The notes under the pieces: generated by a model
Seen by the model: the letters and a program-made list of their open reading frames with translations, nothing else
What the model was told of the DNA's origin: nothing
The model's database searches: none
Assembly (NCBI GenBank): GCA_902600485.1
Contig: CACKJD010000002.1
Span: 183,392 to 247,391 of the forward strand
Origin: an uncultured Pelagibacteraceae bacterium
GTDB taxonomy: Bacteria > Pseudomonadota > Alphaproteobacteria > Pelagibacterales > Pelagibacteraceae
Direction of reading: 5' to 3'
Length of the DNA stretch: 64,000 bases
Position numbers and translations under genes: made by a program
Part shown: one piece after another, positions 8,524 through 16,464 of the stretch
Layout of the letters: every line of letters begins with the position of its first letter
Numbering within the stretch: the stretch's first letter is position 1

Positions 8524-9516
8524 ATGAAAAAAAACATCTTTAAAAAATTATTTATAAAAATATCTAAGTTAGTAGGTTACGAATTAATAGATCAAAACGA
8601 ATTTTACTCACCAACTCTTGAAAAAAGTCTTGATGAAAAATTATCTAATAAAGACAAGTCAATAATTCTTCCTTTAGGTGAAGTAAAATTAACGAAAAAA
8701 ATTAAAAATTTGTCAATTATATTTAGGACTAATTCTAACATAGACATTTGGGACCAAAACAAAAAGAGAGTTTTTGAAGAACCCAAAATCGAATATGTAT
8801 TAAGATGTTTGTTTTCATTAATAAAATCTATTAACCGACTTAAAAAAGAGAATTCATCAATTAACGTTAACTTACTGATTATTGATGACAATTCTAAATC
8901 AGATAATTTAAATAAAATTAAAGATGTTTTAAATAGAAACCACTCAAAATATTTAATTATAAATAACAAAAAAGAGGAGCATAAGGGAAAAATATTTGAG
9001 AATACAAATGATCAAACATTTTCAAATTTATCTAGCTTATTAAAATGTTTCGAAACTGCAAAAAAAGAAAATAGCGATTTAATTTATTTTGTAGAAGACG
9101 ATTATTTACATTTTGAAAATTCTTTAACCGACATGATCAATACTTATGAAAGGGTAAGCTCACAAATTGAAAAAGATATTATAATTTGTCCTTGTGACTA
9201 TCCTTTTAATTATATGTCTAATGAAAAAACAAATATTTTAATAGGTAGTAATCAACACTGGAGAACAGTCCAAAAAATTTTATGTACCTTTATGATTTCT
9301 AAAAAAATGCTTGAAAAATATTGGGATAATTTAATAAAGACTTGTGAAAAAAGACACGACCCTTTTGAAAAATATATTAATGAAATTTTGATAAATGAGA
9401 TTGGTATATCGCCAATAAATACACTCTCTATTCATCTAGCAAATGTAAATTCAAGCTATGGCTTATCTCCCTTTGTAAATATCAAAAAACTTTGGGATGA
9501 AAACAATACTAGTTAA
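8524..9516 (+). CDS. Glycosyltransferase-like protein
   Basis: A 330-residue protein from the preferred ATG at 8524. The core has a GT-A-like arrangement: VNLLIIDDNSKSDN resembles the nucleotide-sugar binding start of family-2-type transferases, and LIYFVEDDYLHFENS gives the acidic DxD-type metal site. The middle contains HWRTVQKILCTFMISKKML, similar to the acceptor region of family-2-like transferases that modify polysaccharide. It could make surface glycans. It overlaps cutA at TAATG. The N-terminus is Lys-rich with no signal peptide. Substrate unknown. Confidence 0.6.
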   Translation: MKKNIFKKLFIKISKLVGYELIDQNEFYSPTLEKSLDEKLSNKDKSIILPLGEVKLTKKIKNLSIIFRTNSNIDIWDQNKKRVFEEPKIEYVLRCLFSLIKSINRLKKENSSINVNLLIIDDNSKSDNLNKIKDVLNRNHSKYLIINNKKEEHKGKIFENTNDQTFSNLSSLLKCFETAKKENSDLIYFVEDDYLHFENSLTDMINTYERVSSQIEKDIIICPCDYPFNYMSNEKTNILIGSNQHWRTVQKILCTFMISKKMLEKYWDNLIKTCEKRHDPFEKYINEILINEIGISPINTLSIHLANVNSSYGLSPFVNIKKLWDENNTS

Positions 9517-9827
9517 TGCAAATGTTTTTGTACATAACTTGTGCCAATATTAAAGAGGCAAAAAAAATTTCTTCAATATTAGTAAAAAAAAAATTAATAG
9601 CCTGTGCAAATATTTTTAATAATATTCAATCTGTTTTTTCATGGAAAAACAAAGTTAACTTCTCAAAAGAGGTTATAATAATGGGAAAGACTACAAAAAA
9701 ACGACAGGCTAAAATAATTTCAGAAGTAAAAAAAATACACTCTTATGATATGCCTTGTATTGTATTTTTTAAAATTTCATCAGGAAATAAAGAATTTTTA
9801 AAGTGGATTAGCAATTCTACAAGATGA
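9516..9827 (+). CDS. cutA: Divalent-ion tolerance protein CutA1
   Basis: A 103-residue CutA1 family protein, a trimeric ferredoxin-like fold. Visible signs are the opening FLYITCANIKEAKKISSILV, IACANIF, IQSVFSWKNKV (typical IxSxYxWxGKI block) and EVIIMGKTTKK followed by HSYDMPCIV. Length is normal. The exact role in metal tolerance is not settled for the family. The start shares a TAATG with the upstream gene, and the end overlaps bcp at ATGA, so the three genes form one operon. A second ATG lies two codons in. Confidence 0.9.
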   Translation: MQMFLYITCANIKEAKKISSILVKKKLIACANIFNNIQSVFSWKNKVNFSKEVIIMGKTTKKRQAKIISEVKKIHSYDMPCIVFFKISSGNKEFLKWISNSTR

Positions 9828-10276
9828 AAAAAGCAAAAAATTTTAAGCTATTAGGAACATCAAATAGGCTAGTTGAATTAAATAAAATAAAATCAAAATA
9901 TACGGTTTTATACTTTTATCCAAAGGATGACACTCCAGGGTGTACTCTCGAAACAAAAGATTTTAACTCGCTTTACAATAAATTTATAAAACTTAACTGT
10001 GAAATATATGGAATTTCTAAAGATACAATCGAAAGTCATTTAAAATTTAAGAAAAAATACAAAGTAAAATTTGAACTATTATCTGATGAAAATAAAATTG
10101 CTATTAAAGAATTTAAAGTTTGGGGTAAAAAAAAATTCATGGGGAAAGAATTTATGGGTTTAATTAGAAGTACCTTTTTATTGAAAAAAAATAATATCAT
10201 TAAAGAATGGCGGAATGTAAGGGTTAAAGGCCACGCAGAGGAAATTTATAATTTTATTAAAAACAATAAGCTATAA
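9824..10276 (+). CDS. bcp: Thiol peroxidase, Bcp/PrxQ-type peroxiredoxin
   Basis: A 150-residue peroxiredoxin. VLYFYPKDDTPGCTLETKDFN contains the peroxidatic cysteine in the PxxxTPxC motif; the usual resolving cysteine five residues later is replaced (CTLETK, no second Cys), which makes it a 1-Cys or atypical PrxQ. The WGKKKFMGKEFMGLIRSTFLL segment and C-terminal region fit the family. It reduces peroxides and alkyl hydroperoxides. Last gene of the operon; the hairpin at 10280-10305 follows immediately. Confidence 0.9.
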   Translation: MKKAKNFKLLGTSNRLVELNKIKSKYTVLYFYPKDDTPGCTLETKDFNSLYNKFIKLNCEIYGISKDTIESHLKFKKKYKVKFELLSDENKIAIKEFKVWGKKKFMGKEFMGLIRSTFLLKKNNIIKEWRNVRVKGHAEEIYNFIKNNKL

Positions 10277-10279
10277 AAA

Positions 10280-10305
10280 AAGGCCTCCTATTTCTAGGAG
10301 GCCTT
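10280..10305. terminator. Bidirectional hairpin terminator between bcp and amtB
   Basis: Perfect inverted repeat AAGGCCTCCTA / TAGGAGGCCTT with a 4-nt loop. On the minus strand the stem is followed by a run of seven Ts (TTTTTTTATAG), so it is a strong intrinsic terminator for amtB. On the plus strand the trailing sequence is TTAATTAAAC, a weaker end for bcp. The two genes converge here. Confidence 0.92.
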
Positions 10306-10339
10306 AATTAAACGTCAAACCACTAAGAGGGAGAGATGC

Positions 10340-11641
10340 CTAATCTCGTATAGCGTAACCTATTACGCCAGTTTCGACGACGTCAGTACCTTTAAGCTCT
10401 GCTTCTTTACTTAATCTAATACCAATTGTGCTCTTCATAAGTGCCCAAACGATATAGGCAACTACAAAAACAAAAACGTTAATTGATATAATACCAAGTA
10501 ACTGAGCTCCAAAAGTTGCATCTGGATTTGTTATCGGCACAGCTAATGTACCCCAAATTCCAGCAAATAAGTGTGCAGGAATTGCACCTACAACATCGTC
10601 AATTTTTAATGCGAATAGCAGTTTAGTACCATAAACAACAATTACACCACCAACAGCACCAATTAAAATTGCTGCGAAAGGTGAAGGTAATAATGGTTCA
10701 GCAGTAATAGCAACTAATCCACCAATACATCCGTTTAACATTTGAATTACATCCGTTTTACCAAAATGCAATCTTGTCATCGTTGCAGCTGCCATTACAC
10801 CACCAGCACCCGCTAAGAATGTATTCATGAAGATTTTTGCTACAGCAATTGCATCTGCACCTGTTCCGATTGCAAGTTGCGAACCTCCGTTAAATCCAAA
10901 CCAACCTAGCCATAAAATAAATACACCAATTGTAATTAATGGAATTGAAGAAGCTGCAAATGGTTTCATTGGAGCCGGTTCACCTTTTTTAGTGAATCTT
11001 CCAAGTCTTGGTCCCAGTAAAAATGCACCAGCAAGAGCAGCTGCACCACCAGTTGAGTGAACTAGAGTTGATCCAGCAAAATCTTGGAAATTAGCAGCAG
11101 CTAACCATCCGCCACCCCATTTCCAACCCATTACGATTGGATAAATAATACCTGATAAAATTGCAGCAAATAGCAAGAATGGCCACAGTTTAATTCTTTC
11201 AGCTAATGTACCAGAAACAATAGATACTGTTGTTGCACAGAATACCATCTGGAAATACCAGTCTGATGCATCTGAGTAACCAGTCTCTATCTTACTTGCA
11301 TCCGACCATGGCAAAAATTTTCCGATATATCCACCTTCTGGAATACCATATGCTAAATTATATCCAAATAACCAAAACATCATTCCGGCAATTGAAAACA
11401 ATCCAATATTTTTTGCACAAATTACTGATACACTTTTTGATGTTACACTTCCTGCTTCTAGCATAGCAAAACCTGCAGCCATAAACATGACCAAGAATCC
11501 ACACACTAAAAAGAGGAAAGTATTAAAAATAAATCCGACTTCAGCGGATACTGTAGTCTCAGCATAACCAACATTGGTCATATTAAGTAAGAACATAATA
11601 CTTACTACTGGTCCTAACAGTTTACATAAAAGTTTTTTCAT
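10340..11641 (-). CDS. amtB: Ammonium transporter AmtB
   Basis: A 433-residue ammonium channel of the Amt/Rh family, with a cleaved N-terminal signal sequence (MKKLLCKLLGPVVSIMFLLN, then YAETTVSAEVG) and eleven membrane spans. Family motifs include AMLEAGSVTSKSV, DFAGSTLVHSTGG (pore-lining DFAGSxxVH) and the histidine region HLFAGIWGT. The ATG has a strong RBS (AGGGAGG, spacer, ATG). A palindrome lies about 70 bp upstream. No glnK is adjacent. Main nitrogen-uptake gene of the window. Confidence 0.97.
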   Translation of the reverse strand: MKKLLCKLLGPVVSIMFLLNMTNVGYAETTVSAEVGFIFNTFLFLVCGFLVMFMAAGFAMLEAGSVTSKSVSVICAKNIGLFSIAGMMFWLFGYNLAYGIPEGGYIGKFLPWSDASKIETGYSDASDWYFQMVFCATTVSIVSGTLAERIKLWPFLLFAAILSGIIYPIVMGWKWGGGWLAAANFQDFAGSTLVHSTGGAAALAGAFLLGPRLGRFTKKGEPAPMKPFAASSIPLITIGVFILWLGWFGFNGGSQLAIGTGADAIAVAKIFMNTFLAGAGGVMAAATMTRLHFGKTDVIQMLNGCIGGLVAITAEPLLPSPFAAILIGAVGGVIVVYGTKLLFALKIDDVVGAIPAHLFAGIWGTLAVPITNPDATFGAQLLGIISINVFVFVVAYIVWALMKSTIGIRLSKEAELKGTDVVETGVIGYAIRD

Positions 11642-11712
11642 TAATCCTCCCTATTAAAAAATTTGTTATAGATTTTTATGATTTAATAACTATTGCTAAA
11701 TGGAATATATAG

Positions 11713-11731
11713 ATATGCATAATTTGCATAT
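11713..11731. promoter_or_regulatory. Palindrome upstream of amtB
   Basis: Inverted repeat ATATGCA-TAATT-TGCATAT, centred about 80 bp before the amtB start. The dyad with TGCA cores resembles nitrogen-regulator-type operators in form only. No experimental counterpart is known to me for this sequence. It could equally be a chance AT-rich dyad. Confidence 0.35.
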
Positions 11732-11735
11732 AGAA

Positions 11736-11770
11736 ACAGCCTTTATTAACTCTCAATTAATAAAGGCTGT
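11736..11770 (-). terminator. Intrinsic terminator of the HU gene
   Basis: Inverted repeat with 13-bp arms, ACAGCCTTTATTA and TAATAAAGGCTGT, around a 9-nt loop, starting 14 bp after the HU stop on the minus strand. It separates the HU transcript from the amtB control region. The 3' tail on the minus strand is TTTCTATATG, only moderately T-rich. Confidence 0.75.
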
Positions 11771-11783
11771 CTAGAGGAAATAT

Positions 11784-12059
11784 CTATTTATTGAATATTT
11801 CTTTAAGTGCTTTTGCAGGTAAAAATTTTACCTTTTGAGAAGCTGCGATTTGGATTTGTTCTCCAGTTCTTGGATTTCGGCCAATTCTAGCTTTTCTTTT
11901 AGCAACTTTATAAGTACCAAAACCCGCTATTTTTACAGAGTCATCGTTTTTTAATGCATCTAAAATAGTGTTAGTTATGGTATCAAATGTTCGCTCAGCA
12001 TCAGCCTTACTTTGGTTTAAAGAACCAGCTAATTTCGCGACTAGTTGTTTTTTGTTCAT
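11784..12059 (-). CDS. hup: DNA-binding protein HU
   Basis: A 91-residue HU/IHF family histone-like protein. The N-terminus MNKKQLVAKLAGSLNQSKAD is typical of HU; the DNA-contacting arm KIAGFGTYKVAKRKARIGRN followed by PRTGEQIQI contains the proline that intercalates DNA. It compacts and bends chromosomal DNA as a dimer. It has its own hairpin terminator, and a dyad (12141-12162) lies in its upstream region. HU rather than IHF is inferred from length and from residues in the arm. Confidence 0.95.
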   Translation of the reverse strand: MNKKQLVAKLAGSLNQSKADAERTFDTITNTILDALKNDDSVKIAGFGTYKVAKRKARIGRNPRTGEQIQIAASQKVKFLPAKALKEIFNK

Positions 12060-12140
12060 TTTAGCTCCGGTATTAGGTTATTTCTATAGTTAACAAAATG
12101 CTTTATAAATCAAGCTTTTTTTTAGTGTTTAATTTGGTTC

Positions 12141-12162
12141 TTAACACAATATATAGTGTTAA
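12141..12162. promoter_or_regulatory. Dyad symmetry upstream of the HU gene
   Basis: TTAACAC-AATATATA-GTGTTAA, perfect 7-bp arms. It sits between rseP (stop at 12207) and hup (start at 12059), about 80 bp before hup. On the minus strand the T-rich stretch precedes rather than follows the hairpin, so it is not a normal rseP terminator. An operator for hup is a possibility only. Confidence 0.3.
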
Positions 12163-12206
12163 AAAAACGTTGAATTTATTGATTTTTTTTAGGTTTAAAA
12201 AAGCCT

Positions 12207-13316
12207 TTAAAATAAGCCTAAATCTTTAAGATCATTAAAAGTTGCAAAAAACATTAGGGATAACAGTAAAAACATTCCGATTCGAAAAAAACCTTCTTGA
12301 GTTTTTTGTGTTAAAGGTCTTCCTAGAATTTTTTCAATTCCATAAAACATCAAATGACCTCCATCTAAAAGTGGAATTGGAAAAAGATTAATTAAACCTA
12401 AGCTTATAGATATGTAAGCCATCATGCTTAAAAACGGCACTATTCCAAATTCTGCAACTTGTCCTGAAATTTTTGCAATTCTAATTGGTCCACCAAGCTG
12501 TGAACTGTCACCTTTTCCAGTAATAATAGTACCTAAATATTTAAGTGTGGAAGTTGTCACAAAATATACTTCGGTAATAGAATAATAAAAGGCTTTTACA
12601 GGTCCAAGTTTTTGGTGATTGACGGTATCTTTATAAGGTGAAAGTTGAATACCAACCATCCTTTTTTTAATTTTATTTCCTAAGTTGTCCTCGGTCTCCA
12701 CGAAATTAGGTTTTACTTTTACATTTACTTCCTGGTCATACCGTGAAACTTTAAAATCAATAAATTCAGATGTCGATAAAGTTATAAATTTAGATACATC
12801 TAAAATACTCTTTACTTTATTGTTATCGATAGACAATATTACGTCGTTCTTTTTTAATCCAGCTACTTGTGCAGGGCTATCTTTAGTGACCTCACTTATC
12901 ATTGCTGGAGTAAAATCCTTTCCAACAAAAATATTTATCATTAAAAATATAAATATAGCTAATATAAAGTTAGCAAGTGGACCTCCAAAAACAATCCATG
13001 CTCTTTGATATAATGGTTTTAAGGTAAAAAGTTTTTCTCTATCTTTTTCATTATACTTTTTTAAAATTTCATCACGATCTGCTTGAGAAAATACATTTCT
13101 ATCTCCAAAAAATTTTACATAGCCTCCTAAAGGAATCCAGCATACTTTCCAACGAGTACCTGATTTATCGTTCCATCCAAATAATTCTTTACCAAAACCA
13201 ATTGAAAAATCTGTTACACCTACGCCATATCTACGAGCAAAATAATAATGTCCATATTCATGAACAAAAACTACAACGATTATTAATATTATAAAAGGTA
13301 AAACGAATTCAAACAT
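12207..13316 (-). CDS. rseP: RIP zinc metalloprotease RseP
   Basis: A 369-residue membrane-embedded site-2 protease. The zinc-binding motif HEYGH is at residues 19-23; a PDZ domain covers about residues 120-210 (PAQVAGLKKNDVILSID is its signature); and the third catalytic segment LINLFPIPLLDGGHL lies near residue 310. Membrane spans are at the N-terminus, around 105-125, 290-310 and 340-360. RseP cleaves anti-sigma factors and signal-peptide remnants. The usual partners dxr or bamA are not adjacent; thiV ends 18 bp upstream. Confidence 0.95.
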   Translation of the reverse strand: MFEFVLPFIILIIVVVFVHEYGHYYFARRYGVGVTDFSIGFGKELFGWNDKSGTRWKVCWIPLGGYVKFFGDRNVFSQADRDEILKKYNEKDREKLFTLKPLYQRAWIVFGGPLANFILAIFIFLMINIFVGKDFTPAMISEVTKDSPAQVAGLKKNDVILSIDNNKVKSILDVSKFITLSTSEFIDFKVSRYDQEVNVKVKPNFVETEDNLGNKIKKRMVGIQLSPYKDTVNHQKLGPVKAFYYSITEVYFVTTSTLKYLGTIITGKGDSSQLGGPIRIAKISGQVAEFGIVPFLSMMAYISISLGLINLFPIPLLDGGHLMFYGIEKILGRPLTQKTQEGFFRIGMFLLLSLMFFATFNDLKDLGLF

Positions 13317-13334
13317 CTTTATATAATAATATAT

Positions 13335-14765
13335 TTACTTTACTTTCCAAGTCAAAACTGGAAGTAATGTTGCCGCTATAAATGACAGAAATAAAAGAGA
13401 TTGTGTTACAAATTCTGGGAAATAGCTAGTATGGAATAAAATGCCAACTAAGATACTTTTTGAAAAATCAGGACTTGGAAATAACAATATACCACCTAAC
13501 AACCCAATTAAAATTGAGATATAAGCTGTTTTTTCACTAAATGATTTTGAGTAAAAACTATAAAATATACTTAAAACCGCCGCACAACAAAACAAGTCAG
13601 CTAGTAAAAATAGATACAAGATACTAAAACCTTTTGAGGCAACATATAAAGCGATAAAAGAAAGGCCTATAATTATATTTCTAGATAATTTTAAGGAATC
13701 TTTATTAGAACTTAAAACTTTTTTTCCATCAACTATTATCAGGCTAGATATAGCATTTATAAGTGTATCTATACTGCTTATAGTCAAAGATATACCAAGC
13801 ACAATGACTATAATAGACAACGTAGGTATTTCTTTATTTAATAATAATGAAAAAAAAGCAAGATCAGGTGTTACATTCAAATTTTTAGATACAGATACTA
13901 ATCCTGTAAAGCCCATCATATATACAATTGGAATTATAATTAAAAAGGAAAATAACAAACTCTTTTTTAAAACATCATTATTTTTTGCAGCATAAACTCT
14001 TTGCCAATTACCTTGGTGAAAAAGATTAGTAGCTGTAACAGCAATAAAGAATGTTAACCCTGCAGTAAAGTTAGGAATATAATTTTTACTTAATAAATTT
14101 GGTTTGTTTTTATTTATAAATTCAAAACTAAATTCGTTTGTATTAAATGAAAATAAATAAGAAAAAGATATTAACAACAATAATGTAAAAACTATAAATT
14201 GAATATTGTCAGTGAATATTGAGGCCCTTAAACCTCCATATAAAGTATATATAAGCGAACTAGAAATAACTATTAAAGCAGTAATCCACAATTTCACTCC
14301 TGAAATATAATTTATCAAAATTGATACAGCTGTAACCTCTGCAATCAAAAAAATAGTCATGTAAAATATAGATAAAATTAAGATCAACTTAAATATATGT
14401 TTTCCAAACCTTAATCTAATAACTTCAATTAAAGTTTTTGCTTTTGGGTAAGAATTTCTTAAAATTTTTCCAATAAAAATAATTGCAAATAAGGGAAATG
14501 CAGTTCCTAATGAATAACCAATAACCGCACCTATCCCACCCCACGTTGCGGCTGATGCAGGACCAAATAAAATCCAAGTGCCCAAAGCTGAGGCTACTAG
14601 GCTACATGTTAATGTGAATGTTCCAACTGATCTATTAGCTACCAAGTAATTGTTTAAACCTTTGAATTTTTTCGAGTAAAAAAAACCAACTAGGACAAAA
14701 GAAAAACTAATTAATAAAATTAGTGTGATAGCAGTTGTTGGATTTAAAATATTTTGTTGTTCCAT
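13335..14765 (-). CDS. thiV: Sodium:solute symporter, probable thiamin-precursor (HMP) transporter ThiV
   Basis: A 476-residue SSS/SSF family transporter with about 13 spans: the N-terminal NYLVANRSVGTFTLTCSLVASALG, the AEVTAVSILI region and the TVLYGGLRASIFTDNIQFI-like block are typical. A TPP riboswitch lies directly in its 5' leader, so it should be repressed when thiamin diphosphate is plentiful. SAR11 members in this position have been proposed in the literature to import the pyrimidine precursor of thiamin (HMP) and called ThiV. The specific substrate here is inferred from that precedent and from the riboswitch; the sequence alone shows only an SSS transporter. Confidence 0.82.
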   Translation of the reverse strand: MEQQNILNPTTAITLILLISFSFVLVGFFYSKKFKGLNNYLVANRSVGTFTLTCSLVASALGTWILFGPASAATWGGIGAVIGYSLGTAFPLFAIIFIGKILRNSYPKAKTLIEVIRLRFGKHIFKLILILSIFYMTIFLIAEVTAVSILINYISGVKLWITALIVISSSLIYTLYGGLRASIFTDNIQFIVFTLLLLISFSYLFSFNTNEFSFEFINKNKPNLLSKNYIPNFTAGLTFFIAVTATNLFHQGNWQRVYAAKNNDVLKKSLLFSFLIIIPIVYMMGFTGLVSVSKNLNVTPDLAFFSLLLNKEIPTLSIIVIVLGISLTISSIDTLINAISSLIIVDGKKVLSSNKDSLKLSRNIIIGLSFIALYVASKGFSILYLFLLADLFCCAAVLSIFYSFYSKSFSEKTAYISILIGLLGGILLFPSPDFSKSILVGILFHTSYFPEFVTQSLLFLSFIAATLLPVLTWKVK

Positions 14766-14836
14766 TTATCCCTTTCTGAATTACCGGACAGGTTCAATGG
14801 GTATTTCTCAGCCTTAACAGCACCCCATGAAATAAA
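14766..14836 (-). promoter_or_regulatory. TPP (thi-box) riboswitch upstream of thiV
   Basis: The minus-strand RNA contains, in order, CATGGGGTGC, GGCTGAGAAATACCC, GAACCTG and CCGGTAAT, which are the conserved pyrimidine- and pyrophosphate-sensing elements of the TPP aptamer. The thi-box 3' segment AAAGGGAT is part of the probable RBS (ATG follows at 14765). There is no room for a separate terminator hairpin, so control is probably at translation initiation by hiding the SD when TPP is bound; this is inference from the compact layout. Boundaries are approximate. Confidence 0.93.
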
Positions 14837-14871
14837 TTTATATAAATATTTTTTGATTGTAAATAATTAAT

Positions 14872-16149
14872 TTAAAATTGATCTTTTTCCGTAGAGCCTT
14901 CCATAGCGGTTGTTGAACTTTTTCCACCACTAATGGTATTTGATACAGCGTCAAAATATGATGTTCCAACCTCTCTTTGATGTTTTACACTAGTGTATCC
15001 GTCTTTTTCTCTAGCAAATTCCTGCTGTTGAATTCTTGAATATGCAGTCATACCTTCTTTTTTATACTTTTCTGCTAATTCAAAAATTGCAATATTTTGT
15101 GTATGAAAGCCCGCAAGTGTAATGAATTGAAATTTATATCCCATCGCACTAATTTTTTGTTGAAAAGTTGCAATTTCAGAGTCTGACAAATGTTTTTTCC
15201 AATTAAAAGATGGTGAACAATTATAAGCTAATAATTTACCCGGAAATTTATTGTGTATTGCGTCAGCAAATTTTTTAGCTTCTTCTAAATTTGGAGTTGC
15301 TGTCTCACACCAAATTAGGTCAGAGTATGGTGCATATGCAAGTCCTCTAGATATTGCCTGATCGATTCCGTGTTTAACATAATAAAATCCTTCTGGTGAT
15401 CTTTCACCAGTTAAAAAGGGTTTGTCGTTTTCATCATGATCATTTGTAATTAATTTTGCTGCATTAGCATCTGTTCTTGCTAAAATTATCAAAGGAACAT
15501 CGGCAATATCAGCAGCTAACCTAGCGGCTTTTAAATTTTTTATCATTGTACTTGTTGGAACCAATACTTTTCCTCCCATATGTCCGCATTTTTTCTCACT
15601 TGCTAGCTGATCCTCAAAATGAACTCCAGCAGCGCCAGCTTTTATAAATTTTTTAGCTAACTCAAAAACATTAAGTGGTCCACCAAATCCAGCTTCGCCA
15701 TCAGCAATTATTGGTAACATATAATCAACTCTATCTTTAGATTTCATTTGACCATCTTTAATTTCCATGTGCTGAATTTGATCAGCTCTCATTAAAGCAT
15801 TATTCATTGACTCTACAAGTTTTGGTGCGCTATCGTATGGATACAATGATTGATCTGGGTACATTTCACCTGCGCTGTTAGCATCTGCTGCTACCTGCCA
15901 TCCACTTAGGTAAATTGCTTTAAGGCCGGCTTTTGCATGTTGGACCGCGTGATTTCCAGACAATGAACCTAATGTATTAACGTAAGGCTCAGAGTTTAAC
16001 AGTCTCCACAATTTTTGAGATTGATGTTTGCACATCGAATACTCTATTTTTATAGATCCTCTTAATCTTTCTACATCTTCTGGGGTATAATCTCTTTTTA
16101 CTCCTGCAAATCTCTTTAGGTCATATGATATTTTAGACTCGGAGCTCAT
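14872..16149 (-). CDS. aceA: Isocitrate lyase
   Basis: A 425-residue isocitrate lyase, first enzyme of the glyoxylate bypass, converting isocitrate to glyoxylate and succinate. The catalytic signature [13 protein letters not shown] and the downstream [12 protein letters not shown] are clear, as are [12 protein letters not shown] and [11 protein letters not shown]. Length agrees with the family (about 430). A small ORF lies 38 bp upstream in the same direction, and repeats recognised by a ScfR/RamB-type regulator are likely placed before it. The AceB/GlcB partner is not in the window. Confidence 0.97.
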   Translation of the reverse strand: MSSESKISYDLKRFAGVKRDYTPEDVERLRGSIKIEYSMCKHQSQKLWRLLNSEPYVNTLGSLSGNHAVQHAKAGLKAIYLSGWQVAADANSAGEMYPDQSLYPYDSAPKLVESMNNALMRADQIQHMEIKDGQMKSKDRVDYMLPIIADGEAGFGGPLNVFELAKKFIKAGAAGVHFEDQLASEKKCGHMGGKVLVPTSTMIKNLKAARLAADIADVPLIILARTDANAAKLITNDHDENDKPFLTGERSPEGFYYVKHGIDQAISRGLAYAPYSDLIWCETATPNLEEAKKFADAIHNKFPGKLLAYNCSPSFNWKKHLSDSEIATFQQKISAMGYKFQFITLAGFHTQNIAIFELAEKYKKEGMTAYSRIQQQEFAREKDGYTSVKHQREVGTSYFDAVSNTISGGKSSTTAMEGSTEKDQF

Positions 16150-16187
16150 TTTTTCCTTTGAAAAGGTTAATAATTAAGACTTAAAAA

Positions 16188-16352
16188 TTAGTTACTGTTA
16201 TACTCGTTAGTAAACTCATTCATTCCACTTGAGCCCCAATCACAATGATCATCTCTTAAATAAATGCCAGAGTTGCCAGAGTGATTTTGATTCTCATGGT
16301 CAGAATTTAAAGCCTTATTTGCTTGATTTTTTATTTTGTTTTTGCTGTTCAT
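16188..16352 (-). CDS. 54-residue small protein upstream of aceA
   Basis: Not in the ORF track. ATG at 16352 to TAA at 16188 gives MNSKNKIKNQANKALNSDHE... with the more conserved-looking end GIYLRDDHCDWGSSGMNEFTNE. The composition is polar, with few Lys-rich AT-driven runs in the second half, which argues for a real coding sequence. It is soluble, with one Cys and no signal peptide. It sits 38 bp before aceA, and its start overlaps an inverted copy of the TTTACA repeat, so regulation with aceA is likely. No family recognised. Confidence 0.55.
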   Translation of the reverse strand: MNSKNKIKNQANKALNSDHENQNHSGNSGIYLRDDHCDWGSSGMNEFTNEYNSN

Positions 16353-16456
16353 GTAAACTTTATAATTTACAAAGTTTACAAAATCTACAAATAAGTTGTT
16401 AATGCTTGTAAAATCAATAAATTTATTGTAAATTATTATTTACAAAATTTACAAAT
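16352..16456. promoter_or_regulatory. Repeated TTTACAAA operators between aceA and scfR-like gene
   Basis: Two tandem runs of a 9-bp unit: TTTACAAAG TTTACAAAA TCTACAAAT at 16366-16392 and TTTACAAAA TTTACAAAT at 16439-16456. Inverted copies occur at 16352-16358, 16406-16413 and 16426-16433. The second run ends 8 bp before the regulator's ATG, so it may be autoregulated. RamB, a distant relative of this regulator type, binds AAAGTTTGCAAA-like sites near aceA in Corynebacterium; the similarity of these repeats supports an operator role but is not proof. Confidence 0.65.
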
Positions 16457-16464
16457 AGAAAATT

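Noticed and set aside
12141-12162. Dyad as an rseP terminator
   Set aside because: On the minus strand the T-run comes before, not after, the stem. Kept only as a weak dyad upstream of hup.
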